Assembly: GCA_002315735.1 (NCBI GenBank)
Contig: DCIA01000001.1
Location: forward strand, 1-64,000
Source: Clostridiales bacterium UBA1738
GTDB lineage: Bacteria > Bacillota > Clostridia > UBA1381
Direction of reading: 5' to 3'
Length of the DNA stretch: 64,000 nt
Shown here: piece after piece, positions 50,983 through 59,174 of the stretch
Layout: each line of letters starts with the position of its first letter
Numbering within the stretch: position 1 is the stretch's first letter
Position numbers and translations under genes: made by a program
The notes under the pieces: model-generated
Seen by the model: the letters and a program-made list of their open reading frames with translations, nothing else
Databases searched by the model: none
What the model was told of the DNA's origin: nothing

Positions 50983-51005
50983 GATTGAAAGAGAGGTAGT
51001 ATAAA

Positions 51006-51362
51006 ATGGCTAGAGTAAAAGGTGCTTTAAATACAAGAAAACATCATAAAAAAGTTTTAAAGCTTGCTAAAGGTTTTAGAGGAAGCGAATCAAAGCAATA
51101 CAGAGTTGCTAACCAAGCCGTTATGCGTTCAATGCAAAATGCATACGTTGGAAGAAAGCGTAGAAAGAGAGACTTCAGAAGAATGTGGATTGCCAGAATC
51201 TCTGCTGCTGCAAAGATGAACGGTATGAACTATTCAACATTTATGAATGGTCTTAAACTTGCAGGTATCGAAATGAACAGAAAGATGCTTTCAGAAATCG
51301 CTGTTGCTGATCCTAATGCATTCGCAAAGCTTGTTGAAACTGCAAAAAATGCAAGAAACTAA
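51006..51362 (+). CDS. rplT: 50S ribosomal protein L20
   Basis: 118-residue L20, an early assembly protein and known repressor of its operon. MARVKGALNTRKHHKKVLKLAKGFRG start with the long basic helix, then RDFRRMWIARISAAAKMNGMNYS (read in parts) in the globular domain. AGAGAGG precedes the ATG. Last gene of the operon. Confidence 0.98.
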   Translation: MARVKGALNTRKHHKKVLKLAKGFRGSESKQYRVANQAVMRSMQNAYVGRKRRKRDFRRMWIARISAAAKMNGMNYSTFMNGLKLAGIEMNRKMLSEIAVADPNAFAKLVETAKNARN

Positions 51363-51375
51363 TTATTAGCAAATT

Positions 51376-51409
51376 AAAACATATCTGTTTATAACAGATA
51401 TGTTTTTTT
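51376..51409 (+). terminator. Intrinsic terminator after rplT
   Basis: AAAACATATCTGTT, loop TAT, AACAGATATGTTTTTTT; 14-bp stem. Confidence 0.9.
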
Positions 51410-51512
51410 ATTTAGCAAAATTTAAAAGAATAAGTAATTTATTGAAATATCATTTTTTATATTCCCAAAACCATGTCTTAATAGTATAATAATATAGAAT
51501 GGATGTGGTTAA

Positions 51513-52079
51513 ATGAAAATCGTGCGACTGGAACAAGATAGGATAAAAGTAATACTCTCGGAAAACGACCTGGATATAATGCATATGGATTTGGCTGATA
51601 TAAGGCCCGATTCGCCGGAACTTAGCAATTTCCTGAAAGTTATTATAGATGTGGTGAAAAAGGAAACCGGATTTTCAATAACTAACGGACAGGTGCTGGT
51701 CGAGGCAAGCAGATTTGATGGCGGGCTGATACTTCTTTTTTCAAAGAGCAGAAGAGGGACACAGAGAAGTCGTGTAAGAGGATTAAAAATGACAAAAAAA
51801 GATGAAAGGACAGCTTTTGAATTTTTGGGCTATGAAGAATTAATTGGGCTACTTATCAATGTTGATAGCGAGGATATTATTAATATGAAACTATATAAAT
51901 ATCTAGATTCTTTCTATATAACAATCCTTAAGAATTACATTCCACCTATTATATTTGAGTACTCATTAAAATCGCAAAAATCGGTAATAGCTGACAGTGT
52001 TTTATCGGAATATGGCATACTTTTAGCAGATGGGGAACAGCTTAGTTCACTTGTAAGCGGTCTAAAAAAGATAAATTAG
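51513..52079 (+). CDS. MecA-like adaptor protein
   Basis: 188 residues. The N-terminal part (MKIVRLEQDRIKVILSENDL, then LDIMHMDLADIRPDSPELSNFLKVIIDV) follows the pattern of the substrate-binding domain of MecA, the adaptor that brings proteins to ClpC. The C-terminal part (SFYITILKNYIPPIIFEYSLKS, SVLSEYGILLADGEQL) resembles the ClpC-binding domain, with a variable basic linker (SKSRRGTQRSRVRGLKMTKK) between. Similarity is by overall pattern, not by strict motifs. The ribosome site is poor and only a TATAAT near 51485 hints at a promoter. With dprA in the window, a competence-related role is conceivable. Confidence 0.55.
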   Translation: MKIVRLEQDRIKVILSENDLDIMHMDLADIRPDSPELSNFLKVIIDVVKKETGFSITNGQVLVEASRFDGGLILLFSKSRRGTQRSRVRGLKMTKKDERTAFEFLGYEELIGLLINVDSEDIINMKLYKYLDSFYITILKNYIPPIIFEYSLKSQKSVIADSVLSEYGILLADGEQLSSLVSGLKKIN

Positions 52080-52082
52080 CAC

Positions 52083-52111
52083 TTGCAAAAATGGTATTTA
52101 TATGGTAAAAT
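52083..52111 (+). promoter_or_regulatory. Promoter of yajC
   Basis: TTGCAA (52083-52088), 17-base spacer, TAAAAT (52106-52111), directly after the MecA-like stop. Confidence 0.65.
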
Positions 52112-52142
52112 TATATCATTATTTGACAAAGGAGAATTTGGT

Positions 52143-52502
52143 ATGTTTGATTTTTTAAACGCAGTAGCTTATGCAGAACCTGCAGCAGGCACAGCAGACC
52201 CTAGTGCAATGCCAATGGGAGGATATACGCCTATTATTTGGCTTGTTGTAATGTTTGCTGTTATGTATCTTATTGTGATTAGACCACAAAAAAAGCAAGA
52301 AAAGAAACAAAAAGCAATGCTTGCAGCACTTCAAGTGGGCGATAAAGTTGTTACAATCGGTGGTATTTGCGGAAAAGTTGCTAAACTTAAAGATGAATAT
52401 GTTTACATTGAAACAGGCTTTGTAGGAAACCCTAACGAAAAGGCTACAATCAAAATGGAACGTGCAGCTATCAAAACAGTTGAGACAATCCACGAAGCAT
52501 AA
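52143..52502 (+). CDS. yajC: Preprotein translocase subunit YajC
   Basis: 119-residue accessory of SecDF-YajC. A short N-terminus, one transmembrane helix (about 28-48, YTPIIWLVVMFAVMYLIVI) followed by RPQKKQEKKQKAMLAALQVGDKVVTIGGICGKV (read in parts), the family signature. ATG 52143 with AAGGAG upstream; the longer reading from 52083 starts in the promoter. secD and secF are not adjacent. Confidence 0.93.
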   Translation: MFDFLNAVAYAEPAAGTADPSAMPMGGYTPIIWLVVMFAVMYLIVIRPQKKQEKKQKAMLAALQVGDKVVTIGGICGKVAKLKDEYVYIETGFVGNPNEKATIKMERAAIKTVETIHEA

Positions 52503-52517
52503 TCATAAAAAATATTT

Positions 52518-52560
52518 CTCTCACATATATTTTTAAAAAATGTATGTGGGAGGTTTTTTT
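52518..52560 (+). terminator. Terminator of yajC that overlaps the next gene's ribosome site
   Basis: Arms 52518-52534 and 52536-52552 form a stem of about 15 pairs with two G-U pairs, followed by seven T. The 3' arm contains GTGGGAG, part of the GGGAGG ribosome site of the following gene. Confidence 0.75.
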
Positions 52561-52561
52561 A

Positions 52562-52933
52562 TTGGGAAGTAAAGCGATAAATATAAAAAAAATAGGGAAG
52601 TCAGCACTATTTTCACAAGTTGTAACAGTTATTTTGACGGCAATTTTTGCGATAGTTGTATATTTTGGTAATATTTCGGAAAGCATATCAAATGTAATTT
52701 TATTAGGAATTATAATCTTTTCTGTATTTTTTGGTGGGTTTGTTCTATCCAAAAATATTGAACATTCAGGTCTTTTAAACGGACTTTTTTTGGCACTTGT
52801 ATATATTATGCTACTTGTGCCACTATCCATTATCTTAAACAAAACTTTGATGTTCGGAAAAGATGAAATAACAAAAATAATATGCATATTAGGAGCAGGA
52901 ATGCTTGGTGGTATTATAGGAATTAACACATAA
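52562..52933 (+). CDS. TIGR04086/YrzE-like small membrane protein
   Basis: 123-residue protein with four transmembrane helices (about 18-38, 44-64, 72-92, 100-120) and the closing GAGMLGGIIGINT, matching the pattern of the TIGR04086 family often found beside yajC in clostridia. I place the start at TTG 52562, 8 bases after GGGAGG; an in-frame ATG at 52544 has no ribosome site and lies in the terminator stem. Its ribosome site is buried in the yajC terminator hairpin, so translation from read-through mRNA should be low. No separate promoter is seen. Confidence 0.75.
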   Translation: MGSKAINIKKIGKSALFSQVVTVILTAIFAIVVYFGNISESISNVILLGIIIFSVFFGGFVLSKNIEHSGLLNGLFLALVYIMLLVPLSIILNKTLMFGKDEITKIICILGAGMLGGIIGINT

Positions 52934-52960
52934 AAAAACAGCCTTTAAAGGCTGTTTTTT
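52932..52960. terminator. Bidirectional terminator
   Basis: AAAAAACAGCC, loop TTTAAA (self-complementary), GGCTGTTTTTT. It ends the small membrane gene and the convergent pheST operon. Confidence 0.9.
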
Positions 52961-52961
52961 A

Positions 52962-55346
52962 TTATCTTAATTGTGCATTATTTTTGTATTCAAGGTCTTT
53001 TAGAATTTTATTAAATACCTTGTTTACTTCTTCGCTTGTCAAACTTCTGTCAGTTGCACGGAAGGAGATTGCAAAGGCAACACTCTTTTTGCCTTCCGGT
53101 ATTCTGTCGCCTTCATAAACATCAAATAGTTTGATGCTTTCAAGAAGGTTTCCTGATGCTTTAACCATTGTTGCTTCAAGGTCGCCGACTGCAACTTCCT
53201 TATCAACCAATACAGCAATATCACGCTCTGCTGCAGGGAATTTTGGAAGTGCTTTATATTTTACATTTTCATTTACTAAATCCATAAGTGAAACGATATC
53301 AATTTCAGCAACATAGCAAGGAAGCCCAATTTCAAAGTTTTCACAAACTGTTGGGTGAATTTCGCCGACAATACCAAGTTCAATATCGTTTGCACAAAGC
53401 ATAGCAGTTCTTCCGGGGTGGAACATTGGATTGTCATTAACTCGTTTATATGATATTCCCTCAATATTAAGAGCTTCAAACACTCCTTCTAACACTCCTT
53501 TAATATCAAAGAAGTCGATACCTTTTTTATACATACCGATAGAAAGTTTTTCAGGTTCGTTTGGAAGTTCGCCCTTGCCATTTGGAAGGAAAATTTTACT
53601 TTCTTCAAACAGGAATGCAGATTCATTCTTATGATTATAGTTATAAGATAGAATGTCAAGCATTGTGCCAACAGTTGTTGTACGCATTATTGATGTATCT
53701 TCACCAAGTGGATTGCGAATTTTCAGAGCATTTCTAAGAGGACTGTCACTTGGTAAGTTTAACTTATCAAATACAGCAGGTGTTGTAAATGTGAATGTAA
53801 AGATTTCGTATAAGCCTTGTGCTGTTAACATACTTGCAAGGTCTTTTTTGAATTTCTGTTTTGGTGAATAGAATCCCTTTGTGCTTTCACCTGAGATTAG
53901 AGTTGTTGGGATATTATTATATCCATAAAATCTTGCAACTTCCTCTGCAATATCAGCCTCTGCTTCAAGGTCAGGACGGAAAGTTGGAATAATTAGTTCC
54001 ATTTTTTCTTTGTCCACCTCAATACCAAGTGGTAATAGGTAAGAAATCATTTCTTCTGTTGAAATGTCAATGCCTAAAAATGCGTTAATTTTGTCAGGAC
54101 GGAATTTAATTACATTCTTTGGCTTCATATTTCCTTTGACATCGATAATTCCACCAACATTTTCCCCACAACCCAGCATTTCAACAAGTTCACAAGCCCT
54201 TTCGATTGCAGGAACGGTATTGTTAGGGTCAAGACCTTTTTCATATCTTGAAGAGGCTTCTGTTCTAAGTCCGACTTTTTGAGCAGTAAGACGAACGGAA
54301 ACGGCATCAAATGTAGCAGATTCAAAGATAACAGTTGTTGTGTCGTCTTTAATTTCTGAGTTAAAACCACCCATAACCCCTGCTATTGCAACTGCGCGAG
54401 TTCCGTCAGAAATAACAAGGTCGTTTTTGTCAAGTGTTCTGTCCTCTTCATCAAGAGTTTTAATAACCTCGCCGTCATAAGCATCACGGACAACAATTTT
54501 TCCGTCTGTTAATTGCCTTAAATCAAAGGCGTGCATTGGCTGACCATATTCAAGAAGGATATAGTTTGTGATATCAACGATATTGTTAATAGGTCTAATG
54601 CCACAAGCTTTTAGGCGTCGTTTCATCCAATCAGGAGATTGAGCGATTTTTACATTTTTGACCATTCTCGCACAATATCTTAGACATTTTTCCGGATTTT
54701 CAACCGTAACAGAAAGAGTGTTACCAATATTTTCGCTGTTTTCTGTAAATTTTGGAGTGTCAACATGGAATGGTTTTTTAAATGTTGCAGCAGTTTCCCT
54801 GGCAAGACCAATTACACTAAAACAGTCAGGCCGATTTGATGTGATTTCGTATTCAACTATTTCTTCGTTTAGCCCAAAGAAATCTTTAATATCCATACCC
54901 ACTTTTGTATCTTCCGGAAGAACTAAAATTCCATATTCAGGAGTCCAAGAAAGATCTGCTTCTGTAAGTCCTAATTCTTCGTGAGAACAAAGCATACCGA
55001 ATGATTCTACACCACGAAGTTTTCCTGTTTTGATGTGAACACCACCGGGGAGATAGGAATCATTTTTAGCAACCGGCACAATTTGTCCAACCTTTACATT
55101 TGGAGCGCCCGTTACGATTTGTAAAACTTCATCCGAAACATCAACCTTGCAGATTACCATATGGTCTGAATCCGGATGTTCTGTTATTTCAAGTATTTTT
55201 CCTGTTACGACATTTTGAATGTCTTTGCCCATATTTTCAATAGTTTCAACCTTTGAACCGGACATAGTAACAGCATCATTATATTCTTTTGTAGTTACAC
55301 CACTAATATCGGTATAATCATTAAACCAACTCATTGGTACTTTCAT
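52962..55346 (-). CDS. pheT: Phenylalanyl-tRNA synthetase beta chain
   Basis: Editing and tRNA-binding subunit of the alpha2beta2 enzyme. 794 residues: EMAP-like tRNA-binding domain (about 40-150, HPDSDHMVICKVDV), B3/B4 editing region (about 205-380), B5 domain (about 405-475), catalytic-like core (about 490-680) and C-terminal FDX-ACB anticodon-binding domain (about 700-794, ISFRATDRSLTSEEVNK). It follows pheS by 21 bases with AAAGGA upstream. Controlled by the T-box before pheS. Confidence 0.97.
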   Translation of the reverse strand: MKVPMSWFNDYTDISGVTTKEYNDAVTMSGSKVETIENMGKDIQNVVTGKILEITEHPDSDHMVICKVDVSDEVLQIVTGAPNVKVGQIVPVAKNDSYLPGGVHIKTGKLRGVESFGMLCSHEELGLTEADLSWTPEYGILVLPEDTKVGMDIKDFFGLNEEIVEYEITSNRPDCFSVIGLARETAATFKKPFHVDTPKFTENSENIGNTLSVTVENPEKCLRYCARMVKNVKIAQSPDWMKRRLKACGIRPINNIVDITNYILLEYGQPMHAFDLRQLTDGKIVVRDAYDGEVIKTLDEEDRTLDKNDLVISDGTRAVAIAGVMGGFNSEIKDDTTTVIFESATFDAVSVRLTAQKVGLRTEASSRYEKGLDPNNTVPAIERACELVEMLGCGENVGGIIDVKGNMKPKNVIKFRPDKINAFLGIDISTEEMISYLLPLGIEVDKEKMELIIPTFRPDLEAEADIAEEVARFYGYNNIPTTLISGESTKGFYSPKQKFKKDLASMLTAQGLYEIFTFTFTTPAVFDKLNLPSDSPLRNALKIRNPLGEDTSIMRTTTVGTMLDILSYNYNHKNESAFLFEESKIFLPNGKGELPNEPEKLSIGMYKKGIDFFDIKGVLEGVFEALNIEGISYKRVNDNPMFHPGRTAMLCANDIELGIVGEIHPTVCENFEIGLPCYVAEIDIVSLMDLVNENVKYKALPKFPAAERDIAVLVDKEVAVGDLEATMVKASGNLLESIKLFDVYEGDRIPEGKKSVAFAISFRATDRSLTSEEVNKVFNKILKDLEYKNNAQLR

Positions 55347-55367
55347 TTATTTTCAGTCCTTTCTATA

Positions 55368-56387
55368 TTAAAATTGTTTTAAGAATTTAACGTCATTCTC
55401 AAAGAATAGACGAATGTCATTGATATCATATCTGCCCATAACAAGTCTTTCAAGACCGATACCAAAGGCAAAACCGGAATAGATTTCAGGGTCTATGCCA
55501 CAGTTTTTAAGAACCTTAGGGTGAACCATACCGCCACCTAATATTTCTATCCAGCCTTCGCCTTTACAGATATTACAGCCCTTGCCACCACAATTAAAGC
55601 AGCGTCTGTCAGCTTCCAACGATGGCTCTGTAAAAGGGAAGTGGTGCGGACGGAAACGACAAACAGTGTCGTCACCGTAAATGGACTTAATTAGTGTTTC
55701 CAAAGTTCCTTTTAAGTCTGCCATAGTAATTCCCTTGTCGACAACAAGACCTTCGATTTGGTGGAAAATCGGTGAGTGAGTTGCATCTGCTGCATCACTT
55801 CTGTAAACCATACCCGGAGCAATAATTCTAATTGGTGGTTTTGAATTTTCCATTACCCTAATTTGCATAGGAGAAGTTTGAGTTCTCAAAACTATGTTAT
55901 CTTCAATGTAGAATGAATCTTGTGTATCACGAGCAGGGTGATTTTTTGGTATGTTTAGAGCTTCAAAGTTGTAGTAGTCGGTTTCTACGTCAGGACCTTC
56001 TGCAATTTGGAAGCCCATACCGATAACTGCATCGGTAAATTCATTTAAAACCTTTGTAAGTGGGTGCAGATTTCCTATTTCGGGCTTTTTTCCCGGCATA
56101 GAAATATCTATTGTTTCTGATGCTAATTTTGCATCACGAATGATTTTATTCATTTCTGCCTTTTTTGCATCAATCTCATTTGATACAAATTCACGCACTT
56201 CGTTTGCCAAAGCACCGATTATTGGTCTTTCTTCGGCAGTTAATGCGCCCATACCTTTTAAAATTGCGGTAAGTTCACCTTTTTTTCCGAGATACTTAAT
56301 ACGCATTTCTTCTAAGGCATCTATTGATTCGATATTTTTTAGACACTCAGAAGCAGCTTTTTTGATTTCGGCTAGTTGTTCTCTCAT
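55368..56387 (-). CDS. pheS: Phenylalanyl-tRNA synthetase alpha chain
   Basis: Catalytic class II subunit, 339 residues. N-terminal coiled coil (about 1-85), then DTQDSFYIEDNIVLRTQTSPMQIR (read in parts, about 152-175), motif 2 HQIEGLVVDKG (about 208-218), HHFPFTEPS, and motif 3 GIGLERLVMGRYDI (about 312-325). AGGAGG precedes the ATG. First gene after the T-box leader. Confidence 0.97.
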   Translation of the reverse strand: MREQLAEIKKAASECLKNIESIDALEEMRIKYLGKKGELTAILKGMGALTAEERPIIGALANEVREFVSNEIDAKKAEMNKIIRDAKLASETIDISMPGKKPEIGNLHPLTKVLNEFTDAVIGMGFQIAEGPDVETDYYNFEALNIPKNHPARDTQDSFYIEDNIVLRTQTSPMQIRVMENSKPPIRIIAPGMVYRSDAADATHSPIFHQIEGLVVDKGITMADLKGTLETLIKSIYGDDTVCRFRPHHFPFTEPSLEADRRCFNCGGKGCNICKGEGWIEILGGGMVHPKVLKNCGIDPEIYSGFAFGIGLERLVMGRYDINDIRLFFENDVKFLKQF

Positions 56388-56413
56388 TTTTATTCCTCCT
56401 AAAATTTAAAATA

Positions 56414-56671
56414 AAAAAACTTCGTCCCAAGCAAGGGACGAAGTGAAATATCTCCGCGGTACCACCCAAATTTTCGAAAAATTCGAACTCTCATTATCGG
56501 ATTAACGCACCATAACGGCAAGGACTACACGCTAAAAAGTTTCACCCAAGCAGCTCCGAAAGGAATTTTCAGACTATACCTTTACCGAAGTGGCTCACAG
56601 CCGACGACCACAACTCTCTTTTGGGAAGTATAACTTACTCTGTTTCATCATAGCTTTTCATTAATAAATGT
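56414..56671 (-). promoter_or_regulatory. T-box riboswitch leader of pheST
   Basis: The stretch of more than 300 bases before pheS is filled by this element. On the minus strand it contains the T-box sequence GGGTGGTACCGCGG (complement of 56454-56467), a terminator ACTTCGTCCC / GGGACGAAGT with a T-run (56414-56444), and an upstream stem I region with an AGTAA internal-loop motif. Uncharged tRNA-Phe should favour read-through. The specifier is not securely placed; a TTC at the complement of 56563-56565 is one candidate. Confidence 0.92.
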
Positions 56672-56700
56672 ATTCTATCACAAATGTTAAGCAAATACAA
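56672..56700 (-). promoter_or_regulatory. Promoter of pheST
   Basis: Minus strand TTGTAT (56700-56695), 17-base spacer, TAGAAT (56677-56672), directly upstream of the T-box. Confidence 0.7.
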
Positions 56701-56758
56701 TAGTTTTTGTAAATTTTTTATTTGTTTAGAATATAATTAATTATAAGGGGGGATTTTG

Positions 56759-57025
56759 GTGGAAGAAAATATTAAAGACAAACTATCCAAAATTTTGTCA
56801 GGAATGGGAAATAACGGCAAAGCAAACACATCAGGACTTTCGGAACTTTTAAAGTCGGGGCAAGGGAAAAAACTGGTGGAGTCTTTGTCGGAATCTGACA
56901 AAAAAGCACTGCTTAATAAGTTTATGAGTCTTGATACTAAGGATATAAATGAAAAACTTAAAAATGTAGATTCTTCTAAATTAGAGGGGTTATCGGTAGA
57001 TGATATTAAGAAAAAGTTGAGGTGA
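56759..57025 (+). CDS. Small hydrophilic protein of unknown function (cluster gene 1)
   Basis: 88 residues starting at GTG 56759 (MEENIKDKLSKIL), 6 bases after GGGGGG. Highly charged, no membrane segment, predicted mostly helical, with LSELLKSGQGKKLVESLSESDKKALLNKF and DTKDINEKLKNVDSSKLEGLSVDDIKKKL (read in parts). The two halves look alike in rhythm, each ending in a Lys-rich helix. First of three short co-directional genes. A TATAAT at 56732-56737 may be its promoter, divergent from pheST. Confidence 0.75.
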   Translation: MEENIKDKLSKILSGMGNNGKANTSGLSELLKSGQGKKLVESLSESDKKALLNKFMSLDTKDINEKLKNVDSSKLEGLSVDDIKKKLR

Positions 57026-57030
57026 TATAG

Positions 57031-57492
57031 ATGCCTGATATGATGACTACGCTAAGGAACATTTTAGGCGACGGTGCAGATGAGAAAATAAATGCCGCTA
57101 TGAATATGCTTAAAAATAGCGGGATTTCAAATACAGGTCAAGGAAATTCTTCGGATAAAGTTGATATGAGTAATTTGGCAAAAGCCATAGACAACGACAT
57201 TAAGGTTGACAATAATCCGGGAAATTTGTTAAGCGGCACAGGGAAAAAAACAAGTCAAAATTCAGCGTCCGGCATGAATTTTGGAAATTTACAAAACACA
57301 TTATCTCCTGAGGGAATTGCTTTTTTGTCACAAATAAAAGGAATGGTTGACCAAATGTCAAATACAAATGATAGTAGAAGTAATTTATTAAAATCGTTAA
57401 GGCCGTTTATGCGTGGGCCAAGACAACAAACGATTGACAGGGCGATAAGAATTATTAACATAGGTAGATTTTCAGGACTATTTGGTAAATAG
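57031..57492 (+). CDS. Small protein of unknown function (cluster gene 2)
   Basis: 153 residues from ATG 57031, 5 bases after gene 1, with GAGGTGA upstream. The N-terminus repeats the DEKINAAMNMLKN helix style of gene 1. The middle is Asn/Ser/Gly-rich and probably disordered (about 35-90). The C-terminus SRSNLLKSLRPFMRGPRQQ, then TIDRAIRIINIGRFSGLFGK is basic and helical. Similar LLKxLxPF...RAxRI endings occur, as far as I recall, in unnamed clostridial proteins. No catalytic motif. Confidence 0.75.
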   Translation: MPDMMTTLRNILGDGADEKINAAMNMLKNSGISNTGQGNSSDKVDMSNLAKAIDNDIKVDNNPGNLLSGTGKKTSQNSASGMNFGNLQNTLSPEGIAFLSQIKGMVDQMSNTNDSRSNLLKSLRPFMRGPRQQTIDRAIRIINIGRFSGLFGK

Positions 57493-57506
57493 AGAGGTTG
57501 AAAGCG

Positions 57507-57761
57507 ATGTATAGGAGGTATTACAGTTATAGCGATATGCCACAGATGATAAAAAAAGAGGAGATTAAGCAAGAATGTAAGGAAAAGAAACCTGTAAAGT
57601 GCGAAAATACTGCGTGTCAAGACAATAATAAAGTTTTGGGAAATTTTGAACTTGACGATATTATTTTAGGGATTGTAATTTTGGCGTTACTTATTGATGA
57701 TGGTGATGACAGTTTATTATTAATTGCACTTGCGGTGATTTTTCTAACAGGATTTAACTAA
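57507..57761 (+). CDS. Small membrane protein of unknown function (cluster gene 3)
   Basis: 84 residues from ATG 57507, with GAGAGG 9 bases upstream. Tyr/Arg-rich N-terminus (MYRRYYSYSDMPQ), a central charged segment with a KCENTACQ cysteine pair, then a hydrophobic hairpin (about 54-83) broken by acidic DDGDDS. The acidic break between two short hydrophobic stretches is unusual. The third gene of the operon; Tyr-rich termini and small size recall spore-coat or envelope proteins, but that is conjecture. Confidence 0.7.
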   Translation: MYRRYYSYSDMPQMIKKEEIKQECKEKKPVKCENTACQDNNKVLGNFELDDIILGIVILALLIDDGDDSLLLIALAVIFLTGFN

Positions 57762-57797
57762 AAAAGCCCACAGCAAAATCTTTATTTGCTGTGGGAG
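57761..57797 (-). terminator. Terminator of mgtE
   Basis: CCCACAGCAAA / TTTGCTGTGGG (57767-57777 with 57785-57795). A T-run follows on the minus strand only, so it serves mgtE; on the plus strand it may also protect the end of the three-gene transcript. Confidence 0.8.
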
Positions 57798-57803
57798 TTT
57801 CTC

Positions 57804-59138
57804 TTATAAATGTAAAATAGTTGTTGCAACATTAAAGTAGATTACAAGCGACATTGCATCTACGATTGTTGTAATTAAAGGACTTGCCATAACAGCAGGG
57901 TCAAACCCGATTTTTTTTGCCAAAAGAGGAAGTGTGCAGCCAACTAGTTTTGCAACAAAAACTGTGAAAACGAGGGTTAGGCATACAACTGCGGCAATTG
58001 GAAGCGATGCTTCGTGCAGAAGCATTATTTTTACAAAGTTTGCAAGGGCCAAGACAAATCCACATAGGATTGACACCCTTATTTCCTTCCAAATGGTTTT
58101 GAAAATATCTTTAAACTCAATTTCGTCAAGGGAAATACCACGAATTATCGTAACCGATGCTTGACTTCCTGAGTTTCCACCGGTATCCATAAGCATTGGG
58201 ATAAAGGTTGAAAGAACTAAGGAACTTTTTAGAGCACCTTCAAAGTGTGCAATGATTTTCCCTGTAAAGGTAGCAGAAATCATAAGTAGAAGTAGCCACG
58301 GAATACGCTGCAAAAATGTATCCCAAACACCTGTTTTAAGATACGGTTTTTCTGATGGCGTGATAGCTGCCATCTTTTCGATATCCTCTGTTGCCTCTTC
58401 TTCAATGACATCGATAGCGTCATCGACTGTTACGATGCCGACAAGCCTGTTTTCGTTATCAACTACCGGCAAGGAAAGAAAGTCATATTTTGAAAGCGAC
58501 CTTGCAACATTTTCCTTATCGTCAGAGGTGGTTACAGATATTGGATTTTTTTCCATAATATCGGAAATAACGCAGTCTTCTTCCGAAAGAAGCAAATCCT
58601 TTGCAGAAACTAAACCTTTTAAAATCCTGTTCCGATCGGTTACATAGCAGGTATAAATTGTTTCCTTATCAACGCCTGTTCTTCTGATTTTAGTAAATGC
58701 ATCTTGGACAGTCATATCTTCCTTTAAATCGACAAACTCAATTGTCATAATTGAGCCTGCACTGTCCTTAGGATATTTTAGGATTTCGTTGATACTGTGT
58801 CTTATTTCAGGGTCGGTATGCTGGATAATTCTCTTTACGACATTTGCCGGCATTTCTTCGATAATGTCAACGGCATCGTCCAGATAAAGTTCATCTAACA
58901 CTTCGGTAAGTTCGGTATCGGAAAAGCCTCTAATTAGCATTTCTTGTGTGTCTGCATCAAGTTCAACAAAAACTTCTGCCGCAAGTTCTTTTGGTAGAAG
59001 TCTGTATAAAATAGGCATATACCGCTCGGGTAAGTCATCGAATAGAGCGGCAATATCAAATGGTTCCATGTCTGATAAAATTGCCTTTAATTTTGTGTAT
59101 TGTTTGCTTGTTATAAGTTCGATGATATCGTTTATCAC
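57804..59138 (-). CDS. mgtE: Magnesium transporter MgtE
   Basis: Mg2+ channel gated by cytoplasmic Mg2+. 444 residues: N domain of superhelical repeats (about 1-125, FDDLPERYMPILYRLLP), tandem CBS domains (about 130-255), plug helix and five transmembrane helices (about 280-444) with the pore motif MDTGGNSGSQAS (about 318-329). The start is GTG 59138 with AAGGAGG 8 bases upstream. 36 bases after the PBP gene, so probably its operon partner; no M-box is present. Confidence 0.95.
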   Translation of the reverse strand: MINDIIELITSKQYTKLKAILSDMEPFDIAALFDDLPERYMPILYRLLPKELAAEVFVELDADTQEMLIRGFSDTELTEVLDELYLDDAVDIIEEMPANVVKRIIQHTDPEIRHSINEILKYPKDSAGSIMTIEFVDLKEDMTVQDAFTKIRRTGVDKETIYTCYVTDRNRILKGLVSAKDLLLSEEDCVISDIMEKNPISVTTSDDKENVARSLSKYDFLSLPVVDNENRLVGIVTVDDAIDVIEEEATEDIEKMAAITPSEKPYLKTGVWDTFLQRIPWLLLLMISATFTGKIIAHFEGALKSSLVLSTFIPMLMDTGGNSGSQASVTIIRGISLDEIEFKDIFKTIWKEIRVSILCGFVLALANFVKIMLLHEASLPIAAVVCLTLVFTVFVAKLVGCTLPLLAKKIGFDPAVMASPLITTIVDAMSLVIYFNVATTILHL

Positions 59139-59174
59139 GGCATATACCTCCTTTTATTATTTTTACTTTATGGA

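Noticed and set aside
56455..56500. GTTCGAA-like motif suggesting a tRNA T-arm
   Set aside because: It lies in the pheST T-box leader, next to the GGTGGTACCGCGG element; no acceptor stem or CCA end can be formed.
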